Source: Luteimonas mephitis DSM 12574 (GTDB taxonomy: Bacteria > Pseudomonadota > Gammaproteobacteria > Xanthomonadales > Xanthomonadaceae). From it: a stretch of 64,000 nt of DNA. The DNA lies in the NCBI RefSeq assembly GCF_000422305.1, contig NZ_KE383816.1:484566-548565 (forward strand), in the 5' to 3' direction. Below are positions 1 through 7,672 of this stretch, in pieces (position 1 is the stretch's first letter; the number at the start of each line of letters is the position of its first letter). The notes under the pieces are model-generated. The model saw nothing but the letters and a program-made list of their open reading frames with translations, had not been told where the DNA came from and ran no database searches. A program made the position numbers and the translations under genes.

Positions 1-1100
1 GCGTACTGCACCAGCGACAGCAGGGTCTTGCCGGGCTCCTCGTTCATCACTTCGTGCGCGGAGTGCTCGAACCACACCAGCTGCTTCGAAGGTGCCTGCA
101 CGCGCTCGAACCATTCTGCGGCCAGGCTCGACGACACGTTGTAGTCGTAGCGGCCGAGCAACAGCAGCAGCGGGCAGTCCAGCCGCTGCACGCGGCCCAT
201 GTCCAGCGTCAGTGCTTCGGACAGCAGGCGGCTGACCGAGAAATCATTGGCCACCCAGATGCCGGCCACGTCCGCGTCGCGGTATTCGGGCGACAGCGCG
301 ATCGCCGCGCCCTCAGCCTCGCCGCCGCGGCGGTTGTGGACCATGCCGCCGTAGAAGTTCAGCCACTTGCGCTGCTTCATCAGGTCGGCCAGCGGCACCG
401 GCGCATCGCCTTGCGCGTAGGGCGCGAGCGACTCGAGGTCGGCGATCGCCTCGGCGTTGCCGGCGCGCCTGGCCTGCTGCAACGTCCATGCCCAGCCGCG
501 GCGCTCGCTTTCCGGCGCATCGGACACTTGCCCCATGCCGATGTAGGCATGCAGCCACTGCGGCTTCCGCCGTGCTAGCTCCAGCCCCAGATAACTGCCC
601 CAGGAGTGGCCGAGGACGAACACCTTGTCCTTGCCGAACTCGCTGCGCAGCCACGCCACCATCTCGACCGCGTCCTCGACCATGCGCTCGCGCGTCATCG
701 TCGGCGCGATCTTCGCCGGATCGTTCTCCACGTAGGTCTTGCCCGCCCCACGCTGGTCCCACTGCACGACGGTGAAGTATTCCTCCCAGCCACGCTGGAA
801 GTACCAGCTGCTCGGCATCGCCACCCAGCCCGGACCGCCGTGCAGCATCAACAGCACCGGGTTGCGGCGGTCGTTGCCGCGGATCGACACCCACTGGTCG
901 ATGCCGCCGATGCGCACCTTCTCCAGTCGCTCGACGCCTTCGTCGGTGACGATGCGGCGCATGTCGGCGATGATCTTCGTCGCCTCGGCGCGGCTGGACG
1001 GTGCGACGACCGGCTCGGCCGCCCGGGTGGTGGCGGCGCATGCGGCCAGGCACAGCGCGAGCAGTGCGGCGGCGTGCCGCAGGGCGGGCGCGATTTCCAT
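1..1100 (-). CDS. alpha/beta hydrolase, proline iminopeptidase-like (3' end outside window)
   Basis: Translation from the ATG at 1100 gives a secretion signal-like N-terminus (hydrophobic ALLALCLAACAA, which could also be a lipobox), then an alpha/beta hydrolase fold. The oxyanion motif HGGPG follows LLML, then QWDQRGAGKTY, then the nucleophile elbow GHSWGS. These are the hallmarks of the peptidase S33 (proline iminopeptidase) family, which removes N-terminal proline or acts as a general esterase. A YDYNVSSSLAAEW stretch supplies the region of the catalytic Asp, and the FEHSAHE stretch near the window edge supplies the catalytic His. The frame is open at base 1, so only the extreme C-terminus is missing. 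Family assignment is confident; the substrate is not known. Confidence 0.9.
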   Translation of the reverse strand, partial: MEIAPALRHAAALLALCLAACAATTRAAEPVVAPSSRAEATKIIADMRRIVTDEGVERLEKVRIGGIDQWVSIRGNDRRNPVLLMLHGGPGWVAMPSSWYFQRGWEEYFTVVQWDQRGAGKTYVENDPAKIAPTMTRERMVEDAVEMVAWLRSEFGKDKVFVLGHSWGSYLGLELARRKPQWLHAYIGMGQVSDAPESERRGWAWTLQQARRAGNAEAIADLESLAPYAQGDAPVPLADLMKQRKWLNFYGGMVHNRRGGEAEGAAIALSPEYRDADVAGIWVANDFSVSRLLSEALTLDMGRVQRLDCPLLLLLGRYDYNVSSSLAAEWFERVQAPSKQLVWFEHSAHEVMNEEPGKTLLSLVQY

Positions 1101-1159
1101 GGTCGACTCCTTGAAGTTCGGACGCGCATGCTAGCAACCTGGCGTCCGGACCGGACGAA

Positions 1160-1243
1160 GGGCCCCAACAGGTCACGATAGAACGCGGCCGCGGCGGCGA
1201 CATTGTCGGTGGCGAGGTTGGCGACGATGCGCGTGACCTTCAT
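1160..1243 (-). pseudogene. N-terminal remnant of a glyoxalase/VOC family protein
   Basis: From the ATG at 1243 the minus strand reads MKVTRIVANLATDNVAAAAA followed by FYRDLLG. This is the first beta-alpha element of VOC-fold (glyoxalase/bleomycin resistance-like) proteins, whose usual length is about 120-130 residues. After about 28 codons the similarity stops: the frame runs on into unrelated sequence just upstream of the hydrolase start at 1100. No other part of a VOC gene is visible nearby. I read it as the stub left by a deletion that joined it to the hydrolase promoter region. Confidence 0.6.
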
Positions 1244-1356
1244 GCCGACTCCGGTGCGATGCGTGTTGGCCCATGGTCGCATCGACGCCGGTGCCGCTGC
1301 GACTGAATCGCGCCCTGCAGCATCCATTCCGGATACGACCCGCCAGCGCGCCCACC

Positions 1357-2316
1357 ATGACATCGTCCCGCCGTCGCACCGCCCTGCCTGCGCTCCTGCT
1401 GCTGCTTGCCGCGGCCTGCGCCATTCACGCCACCGGCCATGCCGCAGAAACGCCGCGCACGCGCGTCGCAGGCGTGGCGCAGGCCATCGAGGACCACTAC
1501 TTCGACGCCGACCGCGGCCGCACGATTGCCGACGGACTGCGCGCGGCCGCCGCCGACGGTGCGTTCGATGCGCTGGCCGCGCCGCAAGCGCTTGCCCACG
1601 CACTGACCACGCGACTCAAGCCGCTGGACAGGCACTTCCACGTGCGCGTCGCGCAGTCGGCGGAAACGCGGGAACGACGCGCACCGCGCCCGGACATGGG
1701 CGACGGCATCGAGCGCGTGGAGATCCTGCCGGGCAACATCGGCGTGCTCGGCCTGCGCGGGTTCGCCGACTTCGACTTCGGCCGCAGCGACGCGCCCGCG
1801 CGGCAGGCGATCGACGCCGCGCTGCAGCGCCTGGCGCAGACCGATGCGATGGTGGTCGACCTGCGCGGCAACCGCGGCGGCTCGCCGGCCATGGTCGGCT
1901 ACCTGGCCAGCGCCTTCGTCGCCCCGGGCGCGGACATCTTCAACACGTTCCACAGCCGTGCAGGCACGCAGAGCGAAGCGCCCGCACAGTGGCACCCGGC
2001 GCCGCGAACGCAGCTGCCGCTGTACGTGGTGATCGACGGGGACACCGGCTCTGCCGCCGAATCGTTCGCCTACACGCTGCAGCAGGCGGGGCGCGCGACG
2101 ATCGTCGGCGAAACCAGCGGCGGGGCGGCCAACCCCGGCGGCCCGATCACGACGCGCGAAGGGCTGGACGTGTTCGTGCCGACCGGCTCGCCGGTCAATC
2201 CCTTCAGCCACCGCAACTGGGAAGGCGTCGGCGTGCAGCCGGACGTCCCCGCAGCCCCGGACAAGGCGCTGGACGTCGCGCTCGAACGCGCGCGCAGGGC
2301 GGTTCCGCGCGACTGA
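1357..2316 (+). CDS. S41 family peptidase, IRBP/tail-specific protease-like
   Basis: A 319-residue protein from the ATG at 1357, chosen because it starts directly before a signal peptide (TALPALLLLLAAACAIHATG). The longer frame from 1273 only adds residues in front of that signal. After an N-terminal helical region the S41 core has DLRGNRGG (about 168-175), GDTGSAAES with the likely catalytic serine at 232, and GETSGGAANPGG. The serine context and the absence of the FGKG lysine motif place it with the interphotoreceptor retinoid-binding protein-like S41 branch rather than with CtpA/Prc. Expected to act in the periplasm on peptides. It stands alone between the VOC remnant and a small proline-rich ORF. 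Confidence 0.88.
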   Translation: MTSSRRRTALPALLLLLAAACAIHATGHAAETPRTRVAGVAQAIEDHYFDADRGRTIADGLRAAAADGAFDALAAPQALAHALTTRLKPLDRHFHVRVAQSAETRERRAPRPDMGDGIERVEILPGNIGVLGLRGFADFDFGRSDAPARQAIDAALQRLAQTDAMVVDLRGNRGGSPAMVGYLASAFVAPGADIFNTFHSRAGTQSEAPAQWHPAPRTQLPLYVVIDGDTGSAAESFAYTLQQAGRATIVGETSGGAANPGGPITTREGLDVFVPTGSPVNPFSHRNWEGVGVQPDVPAAPDKALDVALERARRAVPRD

Positions 2317-2397
2317 ACGCATGCTGCGCACATTGCGACCGGTTCACGCGGCCGCACCCGGGCAAACGGCACGCTCGTCCCACGCCCGTTCCGGAGC

Positions 2398-2607
2398 ATG
2401 TCGATGAATCCGCAAGATCCGCATCCCGGCCCCCGCCCGGACCAGCCCGATCCCGGCCCGGATCCGGATGTCCCCGGCCAGGTGCCGAATCCGGTCCGCG
2501 ATCCAGTGCCGGGGCGCCCGGTGGATCCGGTGATTCCTCCGATCCACGATCCCGGCACGCCCGGCCATCCCGTACGGCCGGAGCCGCCGCCCGAGCCGCG
2601 GCCGTAA
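2398..2607 (+). CDS. small proline/aspartate-rich hypothetical protein
   Basis: A 69-residue frame preceded by CCGGAGCATG-type sequence that can serve as a ribosome binding site. The product is almost entirely Pro, Asp, Gly and Arg in PDP/PGP-type low-complexity repeats with no hydrophobic segment, so it should be disordered. I do not recognise a family. In high-GC DNA such frames can be spurious; the separate ribosome site and the clean gap between two real genes are the only support. Confidence 0.4.
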   Translation: MSMNPQDPHPGPRPDQPDPGPDPDVPGQVPNPVRDPVPGRPVDPVIPPIHDPGTPGHPVRPEPPPEPRP

Positions 2608-2656
2608 AGCCGGGCGCGCGCGCATCGCTGCCGGCGGCAGCAGGGGCGCGACAACC

Positions 2657-3619
2657 TCAGGGTCCCGGCGTCTCCGCGTCCGACAGTCCCGCCATCCGCT
2701 GCCGCCACGTCGCTGGCGTCTGCGGCTTGACGAACAGCGCCGAAAGCTCGGGATGCGCGGCCTTGGCGGCGTGTTCAACCCGACTCACGCACGCTTCGAT
2801 GCGGGTCGTGTCGAGTGCGTCCTCGAACTCCGCGCTGAGCACCGCGACCACCTGGTCCGGGCCGAGCTGCACGGTGAGCACGCCGTTGGCGGTGCGGATC
2901 GCCGGATCCTCGGACGCGATGCGCAGGATGTCGTCGCGCACGTGCGGATGCGCCGCTTCTCCCAGCAGCAACGCCTTGGTCTCCCGCGCCAGCAGCAGCG
3001 AGGACGCCGCCAGCACTCCGCCGATCAGGATCGAGGCGATGCCGTCGAACTCCGGCCGCTGCAGCACATGGCTGGCAGTGACGCCGGCGAGCGCGATGAA
3101 CAGGCCGACCAGCGCCGCGCTGTCCTCGAACAGCACCGTGAAGGTCGTCGGATTCTTGCTGCGGCGGAATGCCTCGAAATAACCGAGCTTGCCCTTGGCA
3201 GCGCGGAATGCGCGCAGCGCGATGAACCATGTCGTGCCCTCGAACACCAGCGACGCGGCGAGCACGATGTAGTTCACCAGCGGCCGCGCCATCGGTTCGG
3301 GATGGCGCAGGTGGGCGATGCCTTCGTACACCGATACGCCCGCGCCCAGCGCCAGCACCAGCAGGGCGACGATGAAGGCCCAGAAGTAGAGTTCGCGGCC
3401 GTAGCCGAACGGATGGCTGGCGTCGGCCGGCTTCGCCGCCCGCGCAGTGCCGTACAGCAGCAGCACCTCGTTGATCGAGTCGACCATCGAATGCACCCCT
3501 TCGCTCAGCATCGCCGAACTGCCGGTGATCGACGCGGCCACGAACTTGGTGACCGCGATCGCCAGGTTGCCGGCGAGCGCGGCGTACACCACCAGCTTGG
3601 ACGAAGGAATGCGTGGCAT
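2657..3619 (-). CDS. cation diffusion facilitator family transporter
   Basis: A 320-residue inner-membrane protein with about six hydrophobic segments in the first 210 residues and a C-terminal cytosolic domain. In the second membrane helix H43-SMV-D47 matches the CDF metal site. In the fifth helix the usual HxxxD is replaced by E165-D166-SAA, a substitution seen in the SLC30A9/ZNT9-type branch, so the metal and the direction of transport are less certain than for a typical zinc/proton antiporter. The C-terminal part (DILRIASEDPAIRTANGVLTVQLGPDQ) is the CDF dimerisation domain. Monocistronic, with an inverted repeat just upstream at 3701-3768. Confidence 0.9.
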   Translation of the reverse strand: MPRIPSSKLVVYAALAGNLAIAVTKFVAASITGSSAMLSEGVHSMVDSINEVLLLYGTARAAKPADASHPFGYGRELYFWAFIVALLVLALGAGVSVYEGIAHLRHPEPMARPLVNYIVLAASLVFEGTTWFIALRAFRAAKGKLGYFEAFRRSKNPTTFTVLFEDSAALVGLFIALAGVTASHVLQRPEFDGIASILIGGVLAASSLLLARETKALLLGEAAHPHVRDDILRIASEDPAIRTANGVLTVQLGPDQVVAVLSAEFEDALDTTRIEACVSRVEHAAKAAHPELSALFVKPQTPATWRQRMAGLSDAETPGP

Positions 3620-3700
3620 CGATGGCTCCCTGGCCTGCGGCAGGGTAGCGGGTCAAGCGTGATGCGCCGGCATTCGCGCGGCGATGCCCGTCGCACCACC

Positions 3701-3768
3701 TGCAGGAGCGCACTCGGGCGCGACCGCTTCCCCGCGACCGCCGGGTCGCGCCCGGGTGCGCTCCTGCA
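3701..3768. repeat. TGCAGGAGCGCAC-type intergenic inverted repeat
   Basis: Left arm TGCAGGAGCGCAC plus CGGGCGCGACC pairs with GGTCGCGCCCGGG plus GTGCGCTCCTGCA, leaving a loop of about 15 bases. It lies between the CDF gene start and the DUF2242 lipoprotein stop. The same TAGGAGCG/CGCTCCTGC outer stem recurs at 48886, 50978, 56830 and, degenerate, 57153, so it is a dispersed REP-like family rather than a gene-specific terminator. Confidence 0.8.
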
Positions 3769-3771
3769 AGG

Positions 3772-4365
3772 TCATGGCTGCGCGGGCGACGGCGGGTCCG
3801 GTGGCGCGGCCGGCTCCGGCGGCGGCGGTGCAGCGGCCCGGTCGGGCTCGGTCGGCAAGTAGTACTTCACGCGTTCGAAGAAGCGGCGATAGAAGTCCTG
3901 GTTCTGCACGGTGTTGCTGGCGACCTTCACCAGCGAGTCCTCGCTGCTGCCCACCGGCAGCGACACCGAGCCCAGCACGCCGACGCCGAGGCTGGCCGAG
4001 CTCGAGGTCTTCTTCAGCGCGTAGCGGTCCTGTACCGCGTTGACGAACACCAGCGCGCGGCCGTCGTGCTGCTGCATGCAGGTCACGCGCACCACCAGCT
4101 GGGTATGGGTGTCGGCATCGAGCTGGAAGTTCTTCGAGGCCTCCACGCCCTCGCCGCTGGCGCGGCTCACCACGTAGCCCTGGCCGAGCAGCGCGCGCTG
4201 CGCCGCTTCGCAAGCCTGCGGCGGCGGCGACTCGAGGACCCGCGAATAGGTGTCGTCGGCGTCGAAGGTCTCGCCCGACGGCGCCACATCCTTCGGATTC
4301 GATGCGCAGCCGGCCAGCAGCGCGGCAATGACAAGACCCAGGGGAGCAACGGCAGGGCGGGACAT
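3772..4365 (-). CDS. DUF2242-type lipoprotein
   Basis: A 197-residue protein from the ATG at 4365, which begins MSRPAVAPLGLVIAALLAGC and so carries a textbook lipobox (LLAGC). The in-frame upstream ATG codons only lengthen the n-region. The body contains YSRVLESPPPQACEAAQRAL, an alternating central part and FYRRFFERVKYYL, which I recognise as the DUF2242 family. The C-terminus is a Pro/Ala-rich tail. Expected in the outer membrane or periplasm; function unknown. Confidence 0.8.
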   Translation of the reverse strand: MSRPAVAPLGLVIAALLAGCASNPKDVAPSGETFDADDTYSRVLESPPPQACEAAQRALLGQGYVVSRASGEGVEASKNFQLDADTHTQLVVRVTCMQQHDGRALVFVNAVQDRYALKKTSSSASLGVGVLGSVSLPVGSSEDSLVKVASNTVQNQDFYRRFFERVKYYLPTEPDRAAAPPPPEPAAPPDPPSPAQP

Positions 4366-4495
4366 GGCAACGGGCGGCAGCATGGGGAAACGAAGTCTAG
4401 CGACCCGCGCGTTCAGGTGCCCTGAACGCGCCACCGCCCCGCCCGGGCAGGCGTTTCGCTAGCATCGTCGCCACCTCCATGAATCGAGCGACCCG

Positions 4496-5014
4496 ATGCC
4501 CGACTGGCACGCGCTGATCCGCGATGTTCCCGGCTTCCCGAAGCCTGGCGTGGTGTTCAAGGACATCACCCCGCTGCTGGCAGACGCCGACGGCTATGCC
4601 GCCATGGTCGATGCGCTGGCAATGCCGTGGCGCGGCGTTGCGCTGGATGCGGTGCTCGGCGTCGAATCGCGCGGCTTCATCCTCGGCGCGGCGCTGGCGC
4701 GCGCGCTGGGCACCGGCTTCGTGCCGGTGCGCAAGCCCGGCAAGCTGCCGGCGCGCACCCACGCGCGCGACTACGCCCTGGAGTACGGCAGCGACCGGCT
4801 CGAGATCCACGCCGACGCCGTGCCGCCGGGTGCGCGTGTGCTGCTGGTCGACGACGTGCTCGCCACCGGCGGCACCCTGTGCGCGTCGCTCGCACTGGCG
4901 CGGCAGCAGGGCGCGACCGTCGTCGGCGCGTCGGTGCTGCTGGAAATCGCCGCGCTTGGCGGCCGCGCGCGCTGGGACGCGGACGTGCCGCTGGAAGCGC
5001 TGATCGCCTGCTGA
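4496..5014 (+). CDS. apt: adenine phosphoribosyltransferase
   Basis: A 172-residue protein, the normal length for Apt. It converts adenine and PRPP to AMP in purine salvage. Visible hallmarks are [17 protein letters not shown] near the N-terminus, [10 protein letters not shown] (about 55-64), the flexible-loop region [20 protein letters not shown], and the PRPP-binding motif [13 protein letters not shown] (about 115-127). The start at 4496 matches family N-termini. No linked purine genes lie nearby, which is usual for apt. Confidence 0.97.
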   Translation: MPDWHALIRDVPGFPKPGVVFKDITPLLADADGYAAMVDALAMPWRGVALDAVLGVESRGFILGAALARALGTGFVPVRKPGKLPARTHARDYALEYGSDRLEIHADAVPPGARVLLVDDVLATGGTLCASLALARQQGATVVGASVLLEIAALGGRARWDADVPLEALIAC

Positions 5015-5150
5015 AACCGCTGCGCCACAGGCCTGCCGGACTCCCGGTCGCGCAGAAGCCGGCATCGCTCCGGCAGCGCCTGCGCGTGACCGGCGTGGAA
5101 CGCCCTGCACGCAGCGTTTCGTCCCGCGGGCCTGTGCGCGCAAGCGTCTT

Positions 5151-5579
5151 TTATCCCGCTCCCGGCACTGCGCGCCGTGCCTTCGCACGCAGCGCCCAGC
5201 GCGCGCCCAGCCACGCCTGCAGCGGCAGCGTCGCCACCGCGCCGACGCTGAACCACCACGGCCAGTCGCCACCCAGCCGCAGCACTGCAAACACCGCGAT
5301 CGCCAGCAGCATCGCGAACAGCACCAGCACGTGCGCACGCGGCGCGCGCGGCGCCAGCACCGCCGCCACCCACGCAGCCAGCACCCCGGCGACGATCACC
5401 CAGCCCAGGTCCCACGCCAGCCTGCGTTCGCCACCGCCGGGAAATCCGGCCAGCATCGCCAGTTCGGAGCCGGCCAGGTTGGCCACGCAGAACGCCACCG
5501 CCGCCAGCACCATCGCAAGCAGCGAGCGCAGCGCCAGCACCAGCACCAGCACCAGCCCGATGGTTGCTCTCGATCCCAT
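5151..5579 (-). CDS. hypothetical small integral membrane protein
   Basis: The ATG at 5579 is preceded by GGGAGG six bases upstream, giving a 142-residue protein (MGSRATIGLVLVLVLALRSL...). Four hydrophobic stretches are visible: about residues 5-35, 55-75, 85-105 and 112-130. The longer frame up to 5780 adds a non-membrane segment with no ribosome site. Weak resemblance to small permease-associated membrane proteins; I cannot name the family. Divergent from the outer-membrane protein gene at 5811. Confidence 0.72.
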   Translation of the reverse strand: MGSRATIGLVLVLVLALRSLLAMVLAAVAFCVANLAGSELAMLAGFPGGGERRLAWDLGWVIVAGVLAAWVAAVLAPRAPRAHVLVLFAMLLAIAVFAVLRLGGDWPWWFSVGAVATLPLQAWLGARWALRAKARRAVPGAG

Positions 5580-5810
5580 GGAAACCTCCCGCGTCGAACG
5601 CATCGTCGCGCGAAACGGCATTGTGCCCGCACCGCACGATTGCACGGCCCGCCAACGGGACGATCCATCCCTGTTTCCGCCCTTTCGCGCCGCGGCCACG
5701 CACCCACTTCCTTCCTGCAGCGATGGCTGCCCAGGCACACCGCCGGGGCCCGTCGCACGGAAATCGCCTCCCTCCCCCATGCGCGATCTCCGCTGCAGGA
5801 GTCCAATGCA

Positions 5811-6347
5811 ATGACCAGGAACAAGATGCTGTCCCGTGCCCTGTTTGCCGTCCTGTCCGGCGCCGCCGCTTTCGGTGCGCAGGCGGCCGACGCCCCCGGC
5901 TTCTACGCCGGTGTCGGCGCCGGCCAGTCGTTCGTCGACGAAGGCGCCTACGACGACGAGGACACCGCGTTTTCCGCGTTCGGCGGCTACCAGTTCAATC
6001 GTTACTTCGGCCTCGAGGCGGGCTACGCCGACCTGGGCAAGCTGGAACCCGACGCCGTGGGCAACGCGCTGGAAGCCAGCTCGGTCTACTTCACCGCCGT
6101 CGGCACGCTGCCGTTCACCGAAAAGTTCTCCGGCTACGCCAAGGCCGGCATGCAGCGCTGGGATCTCGATACCGCGATCCCCGGCCTGGTCGGCACCCGC
6201 GACGACAGCGGCACCGACCCGACCTACGGCGTCGGCCTGCAGTACCGCTTCAACGACAGCGTCGCGCTGCGCGGCGAGTACAGCCGCTTCGAGATCGAAG
6301 ACGTCGACGCCGACCTCGCGCAGCTGCAGGTGCGCTTCGATTTCTGA
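5811..6347 (+). CDS. outer-membrane beta-barrel protein (OmpA-like/porin family)
   Basis: A 178-residue protein with a signal peptide ending GAAAFGAQAADA, then an eight-stranded barrel pattern: GFYAGVGAGQSF, FSAFGGYQFNRYFGLEAGYADLG, YGVGLQYRFNDSVALRGEYSRFEI and a C-terminal LQVRFDF. The terminal phenylalanine is the BAM recognition signature. The ATG at 5811 is preceded by GCAGGAG. No peptidoglycan-binding OmpA C-domain is present, so it is a stand-alone barrel of unknown role. A clear terminator follows. Confidence 0.88.
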   Translation: MTRNKMLSRALFAVLSGAAAFGAQAADAPGFYAGVGAGQSFVDEGAYDDEDTAFSAFGGYQFNRYFGLEAGYADLGKLEPDAVGNALEASSVYFTAVGTLPFTEKFSGYAKAGMQRWDLDTAIPGLVGTRDDSGTDPTYGVGLQYRFNDSVALRGEYSRFEIEDVDADLAQLQVRFDF

Positions 6348-6365
6348 TCACGCCAAGCGCACGAC

Positions 6366-6400
6366 GGGCCGCCGGTCTCCATGCCGGCGGTCCCTTTTTC
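6366..6400 (+). terminator. rho-independent terminator after the outer-membrane protein gene
   Basis: GGGCCGCCGG, a seven-base loop, then GCCGGCGGTCCC followed by a run of five T. Located 19 bases after the barrel protein stop codon. Confidence 0.88.
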
Positions 6401-6439
6401 GTTGCAGCCTGCCCCGCTGGCCGTTTCGACGGCCGCCGC

Positions 6440-7192
6440 TCAGATGGCCTGTTCGCGGATGTCGGTCTTCAGCGCAACCGCGCTCGAGTCGCCGACGTGC
6501 AGGCCTGCCGGCAGCTTGCGCTCCACGTCGCGCGCGGTCTTCCTGTCGTCGCAGACGACCGACGTCGTTTGTGACAGGCAGTAGTTGATCGGGATCCTGA
6601 CAGACGACCCCGGCACGACCTCGCCCGCGACCAGCTCGGGGCGGAATTTCCAGTGCTTGACCGCTTCGGTGGCCGAGGCGATGAACGCCTTGCGGTGATA
6701 GGAAGAGCGACTCGCCGGATCGCCCTCGTAGGTGATCTCGCCGATCGCCGGCGAGCCATCGGCATCGACTTCAACCGTCACCACCACCAGCGCGGTGACG
6801 CCGCTTCGCACCGCGTCCGCGGGATACGAGGGAGGTGCCAGGCTCAGCGCCGTCGGTCCGGTCTGCGCATCGGACAGGCGCAGCACCACCGAGCCGTCGG
6901 CGAGTTCGTCGCCCAGGACATGGATCAGCAGGCCGGTCTGCGTCGACGCGGGCCGCCCGTCGACGGTCGCCGGCTCGAACTCCCAACGCCGCACGATCGG
7001 CGCCAGGCGCTCGGCGATCAGCGCGTGCACCTTGGACTGCTCCTCCCACTGCAGATCCTGCACGTGGCCGGCTGCGTCAATGTCCACGCCCGCGCGGAGC
7101 CAGACATCGAAAGTTTCCGGCGGCTTCGATCCCGCCGTTGCAAGACTGCATACCGCCGCCAGCATGATGACGGCCAGACGCATGATTCGCAT
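6440..7192 (-). CDS. TonB C-terminal-domain-like periplasmic protein
   Basis: The ATG at 7192 is preceded by GGGGGAG and opens a signal peptide (MRIMRLAVIMLAAVCSLATA). The 250-residue product has a central segment, PPSYPADAVRSGVTALVVVT-VEVDADGSP, followed by AFIASATEAVKHWKFRPEL. This is the TonB/energy-transducer C-terminal fold seen in many Xanthomonadaceae proteins that lack the TonB membrane anchor and proline spacer. A role in envelope interaction is inferred only from the fold. It lies 54 bases downstream of the lipoprotein gene in the same direction and may be co-transcribed. Confidence 0.7.
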   Translation of the reverse strand: MRIMRLAVIMLAAVCSLATAGSKPPETFDVWLRAGVDIDAAGHVQDLQWEEQSKVHALIAERLAPIVRRWEFEPATVDGRPASTQTGLLIHVLGDELADGSVVLRLSDAQTGPTALSLAPPSYPADAVRSGVTALVVVTVEVDADGSPAIGEITYEGDPASRSSYHRKAFIASATEAVKHWKFRPELVAGEVVPGSSVRIPINYCLSQTTSVVCDDRKTARDVERKLPAGLHVGDSSAVALKTDIREQAI

Positions 7193-7246
7193 GTCCGCTC
7201 CCCCGCAATGGTGTTCCCTGCGGATCATATCGCGAGCGGAAGGGCG

Positions 7247-7672
7247 CTATTGCCCTCCGGCGTCGGGCATCAGGACCACGAACGGTTCGCACGCCGCCTG
7301 CGCGCAACCCAGCAGCAGCGCCTCGTCGCCATCGCGCCAGATGCTGGTGCCGGCGGCATTGATCTCGAAATTCCAGACGCGCCCGCTGGCCTGCACGCGC
7401 CCTTCGATGGTGCAGGGCAGCCACGCGAAGTCGTGCAGCTCACCCTCGCCGAGCGGCTTGCTCAGCCGGAAGAATGCCGTCGCCTGGCCTGCATCGAGCG
7501 ACCATGCCTTGCACATCGCCTCTTCCGCGGCCGGCGCGCGCGCGCCCTGCGCAGGCGCGTAGACGGACCCCGAGACTTCGAGGACGGAGATATCAGGTGC
7601 CGCGTTATCGGGACGGGCCTGCGGGTGACATGCCAGGAGCATCGGCAACAACAGCAGGCACGGCAGGCGCAT
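7247..7672 (-). CDS. lipoprotein, predicted immunity protein for the overlapping amidase effector
   Basis: Start at 7672 gives MRLPCLLLLPMLLACHPQ, a short lipoprotein signal with lipobox LLAC; the mature protein is about 125 residues. The body contains C-rich positions (EEAMCKAW, WLPCTIEGRV, LLGCAQAACEPFVVL) that could form disulphides. No catalytic motif is apparent. Its first 68 bases overlap the 3' end of the amidase gene in another frame, so the two are translationally linked. Immunity proteins of XVIPCD effectors (X-Tfi) are known to be periplasmic lipoproteins encoded next to the effector. The role assigned here is an inference from that arrangement. Confidence 0.65.
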   Translation of the reverse strand: MRLPCLLLLPMLLACHPQARPDNAAPDISVLEVSGSVYAPAQGARAPAAEEAMCKAWSLDAGQATAFFRLSKPLGEGELHDFAWLPCTIEGRVQASGRVWNFEINAAGTSIWRDGDEALLLGCAQAACEPFVVLMPDAGGQ

